Shown piece after piece: positions 18,648 to 26,953 of a DNA stretch of 64,000 bases (position 1 is the stretch's first letter; the number at the start of each line of letters is the position of its first letter). The notes beneath the pieces are model-generated. The model did no database searches, had not been told where the DNA came from, and saw only the letters and a list, made by a program, of their open reading frames with translations. Made by a program: the position numbers and the translations under genes. This stretch comes from Rhizobium herbae (GTDB taxonomy: Bacteria > Pseudomonadota > Alphaproteobacteria > Rhizobiales > Rhizobiaceae), in the NCBI RefSeq assembly GCF_017873135.1, contig NZ_JAGGJV010000011.1:186001-250000 (forward strand), in the 5' to 3' direction.

Positions 18648-19289
18648 ATGCGCGTGGGCTCGGAGTTACAGCACCTTCTTCTCGTTTACACGGCCTACGT
18701 GATCGCGGCCGGCAGCCCCGGTCCAAGTAACATGCGCATCATGGGCGTGGCGATGGACCAAGGCCGGCGCGCCGCGCTCGTGCTTGCTGCCGGTGTGGTC
18801 AGCGGCTCGATCTTCTGGGGCGCTATGGCCGCCACGGGAATATCCGCGATCCTGACCCGGTATGCCGAAGCCCTGACGATCCTGAAAATCTTCGGCGGGC
18901 TTTATCTTCTATACCTGGCGTTCAGGGCAGCCAAAGCCGCTCTCACCGCTGGCGAAAAACCGGTCGAGACAGCAGGAACGAACACCCCCGAGACGACTTC
19001 GTCACTCTACCGACGCGGCTTGCTGATGCATCTGACCAACCCGAAATCAATTCTCGCCTGGATCGCCCTGGTGGCGCTTGGCCTTGGCCCGGGTGCGTCC
19101 TCCTACACCGTGGCAGCAATCCTCTTTGGATGTGCTGTCCTGAGCGTAACGATCTTTTGTGGTTATGCTATTGTCTTTTCAACAGCGCCTATGGTGCGCT
19201 TCTACAGCCGGGCTCGCCGCTGGATCGAGGGGACGCTTGCGATCTTCTTCGGCGCAGCCGGCATCCGTCTCCTGCTTTCCCGCACATAA
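18648..19289 (+). CDS. LysE/RhtB family amino acid exporter
   Basis: A 213-residue inner-membrane exporter with about six hydrophobic segments. The LysE/RhtB signature GPSNMRIMGVAMDQGRRAALVLAAGV is at about residues 24-49, with two glycine/proline-rich segments following, and LTNPKSILAWIALV is the second conserved region. The start could be the ATG at 18648 or the GTG at 18654. Divergent pairing with an ArgP/LysG-type gene predicts export of basic amino acids or their analogues, possibly canavanine or canaline given the island that follows (speculative). Confidence 0.92.
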   Translation: MRVGSELQHLLLVYTAYVIAAGSPGPSNMRIMGVAMDQGRRAALVLAAGVVSGSIFWGAMAATGISAILTRYAEALTILKIFGGLYLLYLAFRAAKAALTAGEKPVETAGTNTPETTSSLYRRGLLMHLTNPKSILAWIALVALGLGPGASSYTVAAILFGCAVLSVTIFCGYAIVFSTAPMVRFYSRARRWIEGTLAIFFGAAGIRLLLSRT

Positions 19290-19303
19290 CCAAGGCAACA
19301 TTC

Positions 19304-20203
19304 ATGTCTCTCTTCGAAGGCCTATCTGCTTTTCCAATTACTCCGGCCGACGCGTCCGGGCGCGTTGATCCAGCCGTGCTTGCGGCGCTCTTGCAGCGCA
19401 TAGTTGATGCGGGTGCTGACTCCATAGGCCTTCTCGGAAGCACGGGCGCCTATGCCTTCCTGACGCGCGACGAGCGCAGGCGTGCCGTTGAAACAGCTGT
19501 CAAAACCGTCGGTGGGCGAATTCCGGTAATCGTCGGTGTTGGTGCGCTTCGCACTGACGAGGCGCAGGCTCTGGCACGCGATGCGAAGGGGGCGGGGGCA
19601 GATGGCCTCCTTCTGGCGCCCGTCTCGTATGTTCCGCTGAAGGATGACGAGGTATTTGAGCATTTCGCAGCCGTCACCGAGAGTGGCGGTCTTCCGCTTT
19701 GCATCTACAACAATCCGAGCACGACCAGGTTTACGTTCAGCAGCGCACTGATCGCCAGGCTCGCCACAGTTCCAAACATCGCCGCGATCAAGATGCCGTT
19801 GCCGGCGAACGAGGACTTCAAGACCGAACTTGCAGATCTGCGCGGCAAGTCGCCGACCGGGTTTTCGATCGGATATAGCGGTGACTGGGGAGCTTCGTCG
19901 GCTTTGCTTGCTGGCGCCGATGCCTGGTATAGCGTCGTCGCGGGGGTGCTTCCCGCTGAAGCGCTCGCGCTTGCGACGGCGGCGCGGGCCGGCAATGCCG
20001 AGGAGGTCGAGAGATTGGAAAAAGCGTTCGAGCCCCTCTGGTCGTTGTTCAAGCGGTTTGGCAGTTTCAGAGTGATGTACAGGCTCGTGGCGCTTCTTGG
20101 CATCGGAGATTTCGAGCCGCCGCGGCCAGTGAGGCCGATACCGGACTCCGCAGTACCGGATGTTGTACATGCTCTCAACCATTTGCGGGCTGCCTTTACG
20201 TGA
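19304..20203 (+). CDS. DapA-fold aldolase/lyase (dihydrodipicolinate synthase family)
   Basis: A 299-residue TIM-barrel class I aldolase-type protein. The Schiff-base Lys is in NIAAIKMPLP and the Tyr of the family is in PLCIYNNPSTTRF; the LLGSTGAYAFLTRDER segment replaces GTTGE of true DapA. It starts at 19304, 14 bp after the exporter stop, so the two are probably co-transcribed. The altered substrate loop argues for a pyruvate-aldolase of another specificity rather than lysine biosynthesis. A second, more canonical DapA lies at 23021. Confidence 0.88.
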   Translation: MSLFEGLSAFPITPADASGRVDPAVLAALLQRIVDAGADSIGLLGSTGAYAFLTRDERRRAVETAVKTVGGRIPVIVGVGALRTDEAQALARDAKGAGADGLLLAPVSYVPLKDDEVFEHFAAVTESGGLPLCIYNNPSTTRFTFSSALIARLATVPNIAAIKMPLPANEDFKTELADLRGKSPTGFSIGYSGDWGASSALLAGADAWYSVVAGVLPAEALALATAARAGNAEEVERLEKAFEPLWSLFKRFGSFRVMYRLVALLGIGDFEPPRPVRPIPDSAVPDVVHALNHLRAAFT

Positions 20204-20280
20204 GGCTCCGGGCAATCGTCGATGTCTTCCAGCCCGCCGATCCACGCTTGTATTCGCTGCATCGCTCCGTGATGGCTAGG

Positions 20281-20300
20281 AGCACTGGAGCTACAGTGCT
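20281..20300. terminator. Hairpin between converging operons
   Basis: AGCACTG and CAGTGCT form a perfect 7-bp stem with a 6-base loop between the DapA-fold gene and the Lrp gene. No T-tract follows on either strand, so terminator function is uncertain. Confidence 0.4.
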
Positions 20301-20331
20301 GTCCACACATGATGAGTTCGGGACCGACAGC

Positions 20332-20775
20332 TCACTTCCGAATGACAGAGGAGAGTGCAAATGCCGTGAGGGTATCCCTTACGCCGGGAAGTGCTGAAAT
20401 TTGTTGCCAGATTTGGCGTATGCGATCGGCTTCCACGGATTCGACCCGTACCAGCAGATCAAAATCGCCCGTCATCACATCGCAAGCGACGACCTCCGGA
20501 ATTTTCCGCAAAGCGTGAATGACCTCGCCGCCCCTCATTCGGTCCTGGCGGTAGACAAACATCAATGCGGTGGTGATGGGACTGTCGTTCCCGCCTTCGC
20601 CAGTGACAATTGTATAGCCCTTGATAAAGCCTTCGCGTTCAAGCCGTTCTATTCGAACGCGAACAGCATTGCGCGACAAGTTGACCTGACCGGACAGCTC
20701 AGCGTGAGATGCGCGCGCGTTCAACTTCAAGGCGGCAAGGATCTGTTCGTCAATGCGGTCGAGAAGATATTTCAT
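20332..20775 (-). CDS. Lrp/AsnC family transcriptional regulator
   Basis: A 147-residue regulator: N-terminal helix-turn-helix (SHAELSGQVNLSRNAVRVRIERLE, about residues 24-47 with the leading MKYLLDRIDEQIL) and a C-terminal RAM effector domain containing CDVMTGDFDLLVRVE. The chosen ATG at 20775 overlaps the preceding stop codon as ATGA; an upstream start at 20787 is possible. Last gene of the minus-strand amino acid catabolic run, so it probably senses a pathway metabolite and controls the operon. Confidence 0.92.
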   Translation of the reverse strand: MKYLLDRIDEQILAALKLNARASHAELSGQVNLSRNAVRVRIERLEREGFIKGYTIVTGEGGNDSPITTALMFVYRQDRMRGGEVIHALRKIPEVVACDVMTGDFDLLVRVESVEADRIRQIWQQISALPGVRDTLTAFALSSVIRK

Positions 20776-21581
20776 GCAGGACGGCACTCCGCTTGCCGCG
20801 CTGCTGCTCCAAATCCTGTCGATTCAAAGGCGCGAACTGCAGCCTGAAGCAGGCGAGTCTTGTCCTTCTCACCGGCGTAACGTCTGGCGGCGGATGCGAG
20901 GACAAACGCGGGAAGTGCCGTTGTTTCTGCCTCAGTCAGGAGCCTTACACTCTCATATCCGGCCCGAATGGCACTGGCTTTCTCTTCGTCCAGCTCTCCA
21001 GTCAGCAGGCTCGCCCAGCCGACGAGAACCTCGGCAATCTCTGAAATCAGCACATCATCGTGCCGAAGCCGAAAGTTGATAACCCCACTGACGTCGTCTC
21101 CAAGGAAGAAGACGTTAGAAGGTATCAAGGCTCCATGCAGAGGACCGGCAGGCAGTTCATTTAGAGAGCGCTTTTTGCCTCCTTGCAGGGTCATGTGGAT
21201 CCGCGCCATGAGGCGGCCAAGGCTTTTACACTTTCCTGGCGTAGGATCGTTTGTCGACGAACCTGATACGAAACTCACGACGGCAACGAGACGGCCGGCC
21301 GCCCGGAAGGTCGCATCGCCATCAATCGTGCGCGTTGGTTTCGGGCAGGGAATACCGCTGTTGTTCAGCGTCGCCATTGTTGCGAACGCCCGCTCGAGAT
21401 CTAGCGGTTCGGCGCCATTTTCGAACAGCGTGACGATGAACTCACCCTCCGCCGCCCGGAAAAGATAGGTCGTTTCCCTGTCGCCGTCGGCAATACCGAT
21501 CACCGATGACAGGGAGGTCATGCCATAGGCCGCCGCGATCGAGTTTCGGTCCTCGTCGGATATTTCCGTGAAAACGGCCAT
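20772..21581 (-). CDS. Homoserine kinase II/APH-like protein with degraded active site
   Basis: A 269-residue protein of the ThrB2/aminoglycoside-phosphotransferase fold: a GDRETTYLFRAAEGEFIVTL beta region for ATP, then the brace LHGALIPSNVFFLGDDVSGVINF. In active kinases this segment reads H-G/A-D-L-x-x-x-N ... I-D-F; here the catalytic Asp is Ala (HGAL) and the Mg-binding Asp is Asn (VINF). The Asn of PSN is kept. It sits in an operon with homoserine dehydrogenase and aspartase, 12 bp after aspartase, and overlaps the Lrp gene by four bases. It may bind homoserine without phosphorylating it. The fold is well supported; the loss of activity is inference. Confidence 0.82.
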   Translation of the reverse strand: MAVFTEISDEDRNSIAAAYGMTSLSSVIGIADGDRETTYLFRAAEGEFIVTLFENGAEPLDLERAFATMATLNNSGIPCPKPTRTIDGDATFRAAGRLVAVVSFVSGSSTNDPTPGKCKSLGRLMARIHMTLQGGKKRSLNELPAGPLHGALIPSNVFFLGDDVSGVINFRLRHDDVLISEIAEVLVGWASLLTGELDEEKASAIRAGYESVRLLTEAETTALPAFVLASAARRYAGEKDKTRLLQAAVRAFESTGFGAAARQAECRPA

Positions 21582-21593
21582 TCTTTCCTCCGT

Positions 21594-23021
21594 TCAACCG
21601 CGCATAATCTTTGAAACATTGGCAAATTCCGCGGCGTCTCCAAAAATCTGATGAGCCTGACTTTCGGTCAGAACGCATTCTTCTTCGACGACATCTCGCA
21701 AGTTTCTCTTCTCGACCAGCGCCTTCTTGGAGAGGTATGCCGCTTTGCTGTATCCGATCAGCGTCGCCAATGGCGTGGCAAGAACGAGAGATTGGTCGAG
21801 CAACGCCTTGCAACGATCGACGTCGACTTCGATGCCATCGATGCAGCGTTCCTTCAAGACCACCATACCTCTGGTCAGCATGCGCATCGATTGCAGGATG
21901 TTCAAAACGATGACGGGTTCCATGGCGTTCAGCTGGAGCTGGCCGGCACTTGCTGCGAGCGTCACCGTCAGATCATTGCCGATGACCTGAAAGGTGATCT
22001 GGTTCATCATCTCCGGGATGACGGGATTGACCTTGCCAGGCATGATGGACGAGCCGGCTTGAACAGGCGGCAAGCGGATCTCACCCAGACCGCCGCGGGG
22101 TCCACTGCTCAGGAGCCGGAGGTCATTGCAGATCTTGGTCAATTTAACCGCAATTCGCTTGAGCACGCCTGAAAAGGAGACGAAACCGCCTGTGTCCGAT
22201 GTCGCTTCGATGAAGTTGCGGGCAGGGATTAACGGATAGCCAGATATTCGGGACAGGTGACCGCAGGCCAACTGCGCGAAGCCTGAGGGTACGTTGATTG
22301 CCGTGCCGATTGCCGAGCCGCCGAGGTTTATCTCTTTGAGAAGCTTAGAGGCGTACTGGATTTGGACGATATCCTCGTCAATGAGTTCAGCGAAGGCTTC
22401 AAATTCCTGCCCCGCGGTCATCGGCACGGCGTCTTGCAACTGTGTCCGACCGACCTTTAGAGCGCTTGCATATTGCATGGCCTTGCCGCGAAAGGCGTCG
22501 CGAAGCGCGACCTCAGCTGCGATAAGCCCTTCGCATGCTCGCAAGATCGTCAGCCGGATAGCTGTTGGGTAAACGTCGTTTGTCGACTGGGACAGATTGA
22601 CGTCGTCATTTGGGTGCAGCCTCGAATACTCACAGACGTCGGCGCCCATCTTCAAAAGAGCGAGGTTTGTCAGAACCTCGTTCACGTTCATGTTGGTCGA
22701 GGTGCCGGCCCCTCCCTGCATCATGTCGACGGGAAAGTTCTCATCGATATCATTGAGCGCGATGAGTTCGTCGGATGCTTGAGAGATCGCTTCGGCCTTT
22801 TCGGCAGAAAGAAGCCCGAGTTCCATGTTGGCGAGAGCAGAAGCCTTTTTCACCATCGCCATCGACTGGATGAGCTCAGGAAAATCCCTCAGGCGCAGGC
22901 CCGATACGTCGAAATTCTGCTCCGCGCGCCGTGTATGGACGCCGTAAAGGACGTGTCGAGGAATAGCGAGCGGCCCGATAAGATCTGACTCGATACGCTC
23001 AGCAAGCTTTGTCTTGTCCAT
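21594..23021 (-). CDS. aspA: Aspartate ammonia-lyase
   Basis: Deaminates aspartate to fumarate. The 475-residue protein belongs to the aspartase/fumarase superfamily and has the catalytic-loop signature GSSIMPGKVNP, the GAGTSTNMNVNEV segment and HPNDDVNLSQSTNDVYPTA. Aspartase rather than fumarase is supported by the operon. The ATG at 23021 shares a base with the DapA stop (TGATG); the frame also allows TTG one codon earlier. In the proposed pathway it is the exit to the TCA cycle. Confidence 0.93.
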   Translation of the reverse strand: MDKTKLAERIESDLIGPLAIPRHVLYGVHTRRAEQNFDVSGLRLRDFPELIQSMAMVKKASALANMELGLLSAEKAEAISQASDELIALNDIDENFPVDMMQGGAGTSTNMNVNEVLTNLALLKMGADVCEYSRLHPNDDVNLSQSTNDVYPTAIRLTILRACEGLIAAEVALRDAFRGKAMQYASALKVGRTQLQDAVPMTAGQEFEAFAELIDEDIVQIQYASKLLKEINLGGSAIGTAINVPSGFAQLACGHLSRISGYPLIPARNFIEATSDTGGFVSFSGVLKRIAVKLTKICNDLRLLSSGPRGGLGEIRLPPVQAGSSIMPGKVNPVIPEMMNQITFQVIGNDLTVTLAASAGQLQLNAMEPVIVLNILQSMRMLTRGMVVLKERCIDGIEVDVDRCKALLDQSLVLATPLATLIGYSKAAYLSKKALVEKRNLRDVVEEECVLTESQAHQIFGDAAEFANVSKIMRG

Positions 23022-23899
23022 CAAATCAGGATCCCCGCATGGCGCATGGCGCTATCGATCTCTTCTTGAACGGAAGGACTGATCGTAACGAGTGGCAGCC
23101 GCAGATCCCCACGTATGCGACCGAGACGCTGCAAGGCATATTTCGGCCCAGCAGGGTTGGTTTCGAGAAAAAGCGCCCGGTGCAGGGGCATCAGACGGTC
23201 CTGAAGCTTCAAGGCGGCGGCGAAGTCGCCGTTCAGGCAGGCCTGCTGGAAGTCAGCGCAGAGGCCCGGAGCGACATTCGCCGTCACCGAGATACAACCA
23301 TGTCCGCCATGCGCCATGTAGCCGAGCGCCGTGCCGTCTTCACCGGTCAGGAGATTGAACGAGTGCCCGCAGGCCATACGATCGAGGGACGGGCGCAACA
23401 GGTTGCCGGTTGCATCCTTGACGCCCTTCACGTTTGGGCAGTCTTCAAATATGCGGGCCAACGTTTCGACCTGAATATCGATGACGCTGCGGCCGGGAAT
23501 ATTGTAGACGATGATCGGAACGGTGGCCGCAGCATCGATCGCCTTGAAATGCTGGTAGATCCCTTCCTGGGTTGGCTTGTTGTAATAGGGCGCGACAATC
23601 AGCACACCGTCGGCGCCGGCGTCCTGCGCATGGAGGACGAAGTCGATTGCTTCCGAGGTGCTGTTTGAGCCGGCGCCCGCGATGACGGGCACACGGCCCT
23701 TGGCGGCCGTGATGGTGATCTCGACCACCTGCTTATGCTCGGCATGGCTGAGCGTCGGACTTTCCCCCGTTGTCCCGCATGGAACGAGACCGAAGGATCC
23801 TTCTTCGATCTGCCACTCGACGAGGTCGCGCAAGGCGGCCTCGTCGACGCGACCATCAGCAAAAGGCGTGACAAGCGCGGTAATGGAACCCTTGAACAT
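23021..23899 (-). CDS. dapA: 4-hydroxy-tetrahydrodipicolinate synthase (DapA)
   Basis: Condenses aspartate semialdehyde with pyruvate. The 292-residue TIM barrel has the canonical Schiff-base Lys161 in [10 protein letters not shown], the catalytic Tyr in [10 protein letters not shown], and the [11 protein letters not shown] substrate loop. It overlaps the aspartase gene by one base and follows the aldehyde dehydrogenase after 42 bp. In a homoserine-degrading operon it could draw off excess aspartate semialdehyde, a reactive intermediate, or serve as a pyruvate-dependent side route. Confidence 0.93.
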   Translation of the reverse strand: MFKGSITALVTPFADGRVDEAALRDLVEWQIEEGSFGLVPCGTTGESPTLSHAEHKQVVEITITAAKGRVPVIAGAGSNSTSEAIDFVLHAQDAGADGVLIVAPYYNKPTQEGIYQHFKAIDAAATVPIIVYNIPGRSVIDIQVETLARIFEDCPNVKGVKDATGNLLRPSLDRMACGHSFNLLTGEDGTALGYMAHGGHGCISVTANVAPGLCADFQQACLNGDFAAALKLQDRLMPLHRALFLETNPAGPKYALQRLGRIRGDLRLPLVTISPSVQEEIDSAMRHAGILI

Positions 23900-23941
23900 T
23901 TTTACTCCCTGAGTTGCCGATGGATTTGAGCCGGCCTGGCG

Positions 23942-25360
23942 TTACGTCCTCAGGCGGTTGATGCACACGACCTTAGGCTGGGTCATGTCCTCATAGGCAA
24001 ACCGGACGCCCTCGCGGCCCATGCTGCCATATTTGAAGCCGCCAAACGGCATTGCATCGAACCGATAGTCGGAGGAGTCGTTGATCATGATGCCTCCAGC
24101 CTCGATCTTGCTTGCAGCCTCAAGCGCCCCTTCCAGGTCGTTTGTAAAAATGCCGGCGTGAAGGCTGTACTCGGGGCTGTTTGCCAGATCGATGGCATCC
24201 GCCAGCCCATCGAAGGCCTGAAGAATGACGATCGGCGCGAACACTTCCTCGGTCCAGGCGTCACAGGAGGCTGGAACATTCTCCAGGACTGTCGGCGGAT
24301 AGAGGTTTCCAGTTGGTTTATGGCCGCAAAGCAACGTCGCACCGGCAGCGAGCGCCCGTTCGACCATTGCGGCCGCTCTGCCGACCGCCTTTTCTGAGAT
24401 CATCGGGCCGACATCGGTGTCGGCTTCCAAAGGATTGCCGGTCTTGAGCTTCCTGGTTTCTACGACGAACTTCGCTTTGAATTGCTCATAGATCGGCCGT
24501 TGGATCAGAATTCGCTGTGTGCCAATGCAGTTCTGACCTGCCGCCCAGTAGGCTCCGGATACGCAAGCCTCGACAGCCGCATCGAAGTTGCAATTCTCCA
24601 TGATGATGACGGGTGCATTGCCGCCAAGGTCCATGGCAAGTTTCTTGAGGCCTGCTGTTTTGGCAATTGCCTCGCCGGTGGCAAAGCCACCGGTGAAGGA
24701 GACCATGCGAACGTCTCTCGCGGCAACGAGAGCCTTTCCAAGCTCAGGGCCGCCAATCGCGACCGTTATGATTTCCTCGGGTAGACCGCTTTCGACCAGG
24801 ACTTCGACGAGCTTGATAGCAGAGAGAGGGGTAAGTTCGGACGGCTTCAAAAGTACGGCATTGCCGCCGGCAATTGCCGGGCCAAGTTTGTGGGCGACGA
24901 GATTGAGCGGATCATTATAGGGCGTGATGGCGGCAATGATGCCCAGCGGTTCTCTCGTGTACCATCCTTGGCGGGACTCAGAGCCTGCGTAGGCATCGAA
25001 CGGGATGACTTCGCCCGCATTGCGTTTGGCCTCGTCGGCAGACAGCTTGAGCGTATTGACGCACCGGGTTGTCTCTTTGCGAGCCTGCGTAATCGTCTTG
25101 CCCGCTTCTTTGACGATGAGAAGCGCGAAGTCCTCGCGCGCGGCTTCGATGACCGCAGCGGCCTTTTCAAGGATCGCGGACCGCTTGTGACGGGGCAGGG
25201 TTCTGGCAATCTGCGCACCGCGCCTTGCCCGCTCGAGCAGCGCGTTCACGCTTGCGGCACAGGTTTCCACGACCGTTCCGACCAGCGTACCGTCGAACGG
25301 GCTGGTGACGGCAATTTCTGCAGGAGCGTTCGTTTGGGTGAGTGCAAGGTTGTGCATCAT
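23942..25360 (-). CDS. NAD(P)-dependent aldehyde dehydrogenase, probable aspartate-semialdehyde oxidation
   Basis: A 472-residue ALDH-superfamily enzyme. The oxyanion Asn lies in [11 protein letters not shown], the nucleophile Cys in [11 protein letters not shown], and EEVFAPIV and [15 protein letters not shown] complete the family. The general-base Glu of the usual ELGG motif is Asp here ([10 protein letters not shown]). It overlaps the homoserine dehydrogenase stop by four bases (ATGA). Between that enzyme and aspartase the logical reaction is aspartate semialdehyde to aspartate. Annotation pipelines would probably call it succinate-semialdehyde dehydrogenase. Confidence 0.9.
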   Translation of the reverse strand: MMHNLALTQTNAPAEIAVTSPFDGTLVGTVVETCAASVNALLERARRGAQIARTLPRHKRSAILEKAAAVIEAAREDFALLIVKEAGKTITQARKETTRCVNTLKLSADEAKRNAGEVIPFDAYAGSESRQGWYTREPLGIIAAITPYNDPLNLVAHKLGPAIAGGNAVLLKPSELTPLSAIKLVEVLVESGLPEEIITVAIGGPELGKALVAARDVRMVSFTGGFATGEAIAKTAGLKKLAMDLGGNAPVIIMENCNFDAAVEACVSGAYWAAGQNCIGTQRILIQRPIYEQFKAKFVVETRKLKTGNPLEADTDVGPMISEKAVGRAAAMVERALAAGATLLCGHKPTGNLYPPTVLENVPASCDAWTEEVFAPIVILQAFDGLADAIDLANSPEYSLHAGIFTNDLEGALEAASKIEAGGIMINDSSDYRFDAMPFGGFKYGSMGREGVRFAYEDMTQPKVVCINRLRT

Positions 25361-26418
25361 GCAGCCTCCTTAGCGATGGGAGAAGTGCCGGTGGAATGAA
25401 TGGCGACGATATCGGAAAGAAGCGCATAGGCCGTTTCGATGCGGCCAGCGCCGGGTCCGGTGATCGTCACGGCGCCCAGCAGTTCGGTGTCGAGCGATAC
25501 TGCATTGGTGGCGCCGTTGACGCCTGCCAGGGGATGATCGAGGCTAAGCCGCCTCGGTGCAACACTGCCTGTCACGCTGCCATCGTCATTGCGGACCGCA
25601 GCCCCGATGAGCTTCCAGCGGCTGTTTGCCTGTGCCGCATCCTCGATGTCGGAAGGTGAAAGACCGGAGATACCCTTGCAGCTTACATCCTCGGGCTTGA
25701 GACTTGCACCAAGCAGTTCGTTTGCCAGGATGACGACCTTCAGACGAACGTCGAAACCTTCGACATCGGCGGTGGGATCGGCCTCGGCATAGCCGAGCTC
25801 TTGGGCTTCCTTCACAGCGGATGCGAAATCCAAACCCGCTTCCATGCGACCGAGGACGAAGTTGGAGGTGCCGTTCAAAATTCCTTCGAAGCCCTTCAAT
25901 TCGGCGCCGGCAAGCGTCTTCTCAGCCATGCGAATGACCGGAGTACCGCTCATCACGGCGCCCTCGTACTCGAAGCGTACACCGTTGGCCTTTGCCAGCG
26001 CCTTGAGCGCCTGGGCCTCAATGGCGACCGGGCCCTTGTTGGTGGTAACCACGTGTTTGCCGGTCTCAAGCGCCCAGCGGCAATGCGAGACAGCAGGTTC
26101 GCCGTCCTTGGGATTGGTGAACGTTGCCTCGACGACAATGTCTGCGGGTGCGGTCTTGATAATGGTCTCGTTGTCGGCTTCGGCACTTCCCCCGGAAAGC
26201 TGTCCAAAGCCGCCCTTTTCGAACTTCGCCTCGACCAGGGTCCTCGCATCAAGACCGTTCGGCGAAATCACGGAGCCAAGATAGAGATCGCTCACGGCGA
26301 CGATATTCAGGCGGAATCCAAGATCGCGCTCCCAGAGCTGGTTCTTGGCGGCAATGAGTTCGGCCAGGGCGCGATTGACGCCGCCAAATCCAATAAGTGC
26401 GATATTGTAAACTGTCAT
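25357..26418 (-). CDS. hom: Homoserine dehydrogenase, probably catabolic
   Basis: Interconverts homoserine and aspartate semialdehyde with NAD(P). The 353-residue protein has the Rossmann motif [16 protein letters not shown], the [10 protein letters not shown] strand, and the catalytic core [23 protein letters not shown] and [17 protein letters not shown] with the conserved Lys in RLKVVILAN. No C-terminal ACT domain is present, unlike many biosynthetic enzymes that thr inhibits. The gene order points to the oxidative direction. Translation of the downstream dehydrogenase is coupled through ATGA. Confidence 0.93.
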   Translation of the reverse strand: MTVYNIALIGFGGVNRALAELIAAKNQLWERDLGFRLNIVAVSDLYLGSVISPNGLDARTLVEAKFEKGGFGQLSGGSAEADNETIIKTAPADIVVEATFTNPKDGEPAVSHCRWALETGKHVVTTNKGPVAIEAQALKALAKANGVRFEYEGAVMSGTPVIRMAEKTLAGAELKGFEGILNGTSNFVLGRMEAGLDFASAVKEAQELGYAEADPTADVEGFDVRLKVVILANELLGASLKPEDVSCKGISGLSPSDIEDAAQANSRWKLIGAAVRNDDGSVTGSVAPRRLSLDHPLAGVNGATNAVSLDTELLGAVTITGPGAGRIETAYALLSDIVAIHSTGTSPIAKEAA

Positions 26419-26533
26419 AACGATCCTCCAGTGAAGTCTATGAGGGTAAGCATGGGATGCGGATTGCTCTGCAGGAACCAGGCAAACGGACCAAAGAGCA
26501 GCGCACTTTGCTCAATCTGCTGCCGGACGTAGG

Positions 26534-26851
26534 TCAGGTGCTGGCGAGCTTCATCATGAGAATCCCCGACACGATCAAGGCGCCCGCTGCCAAACGCATG
26601 GGCGACGCGGGCTCTCCAAGGATCGCCATTCCGAGCAGAAAGGAGCCAACTGCACCGATCCCTGTCCAAACCGTGTAGGCGGCACCGAGCGGCAGCACCT
26701 TCATCGAAAGGGACAGCAGCACGCCGCTGGCAATCATCGCAATGACGGTGATTGCCGACGGGATGAGCAGCGTGAAACCGTCGGATCTCTTCATGTAGAA
26801 CGCCCAGACGACCTCAAGCAGGCCGGCGACGAACAGGATTATCCAGTACAT
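26534..26851 (-). CDS. Small multidrug resistance (SMR) exporter, Gdx/SugE-like
   Basis: A 105-residue four-helix antiporter. The essential Glu is at position 13 (LFVAGLLEVVW), and the MKVLPLGAAYTVWTGIGAVG segment is the signature of the Gdx (guanidinium exporter) subclass rather than EmrE. The ATG at 26851 follows AGGAAGGA. Placed right after the gamma-lyase gene, it could export hydroxyguanidine, the guanidino product of canavanine cleavage (inference). A 115-bp gap separates it from homoserine dehydrogenase. Confidence 0.92.
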   Translation of the reverse strand: MYWIILFVAGLLEVVWAFYMKRSDGFTLLIPSAITVIAMIASGVLLSLSMKVLPLGAAYTVWTGIGAVGSFLLGMAILGEPASPMRLAAGALIVSGILMMKLAST

Positions 26852-26903
26852 AATATCCTTCCTGGCGGACCTCCGGGTCTACCGCGCATCAGGCTTTGAC
26901 GGC

Positions 26904-26937
26904 GACATGAATTGCCCGGCGAGGGGCAATTCATGTC
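26904..26937 (-). terminator. Perfect 14-bp stem-loop after the gamma-lyase gene
   Basis: GACATGAATTGCCC and its exact reverse complement surround a six-base loop, 17 bp past the stop codon of the PLP gene and 52 bp before the SMR start. No T-tract follows on the minus strand, so partial termination or protection of the upstream mRNA is more likely than a full stop. Confidence 0.6.
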
Positions 26938-26953
26938 CAACTCGACTTCGTGT

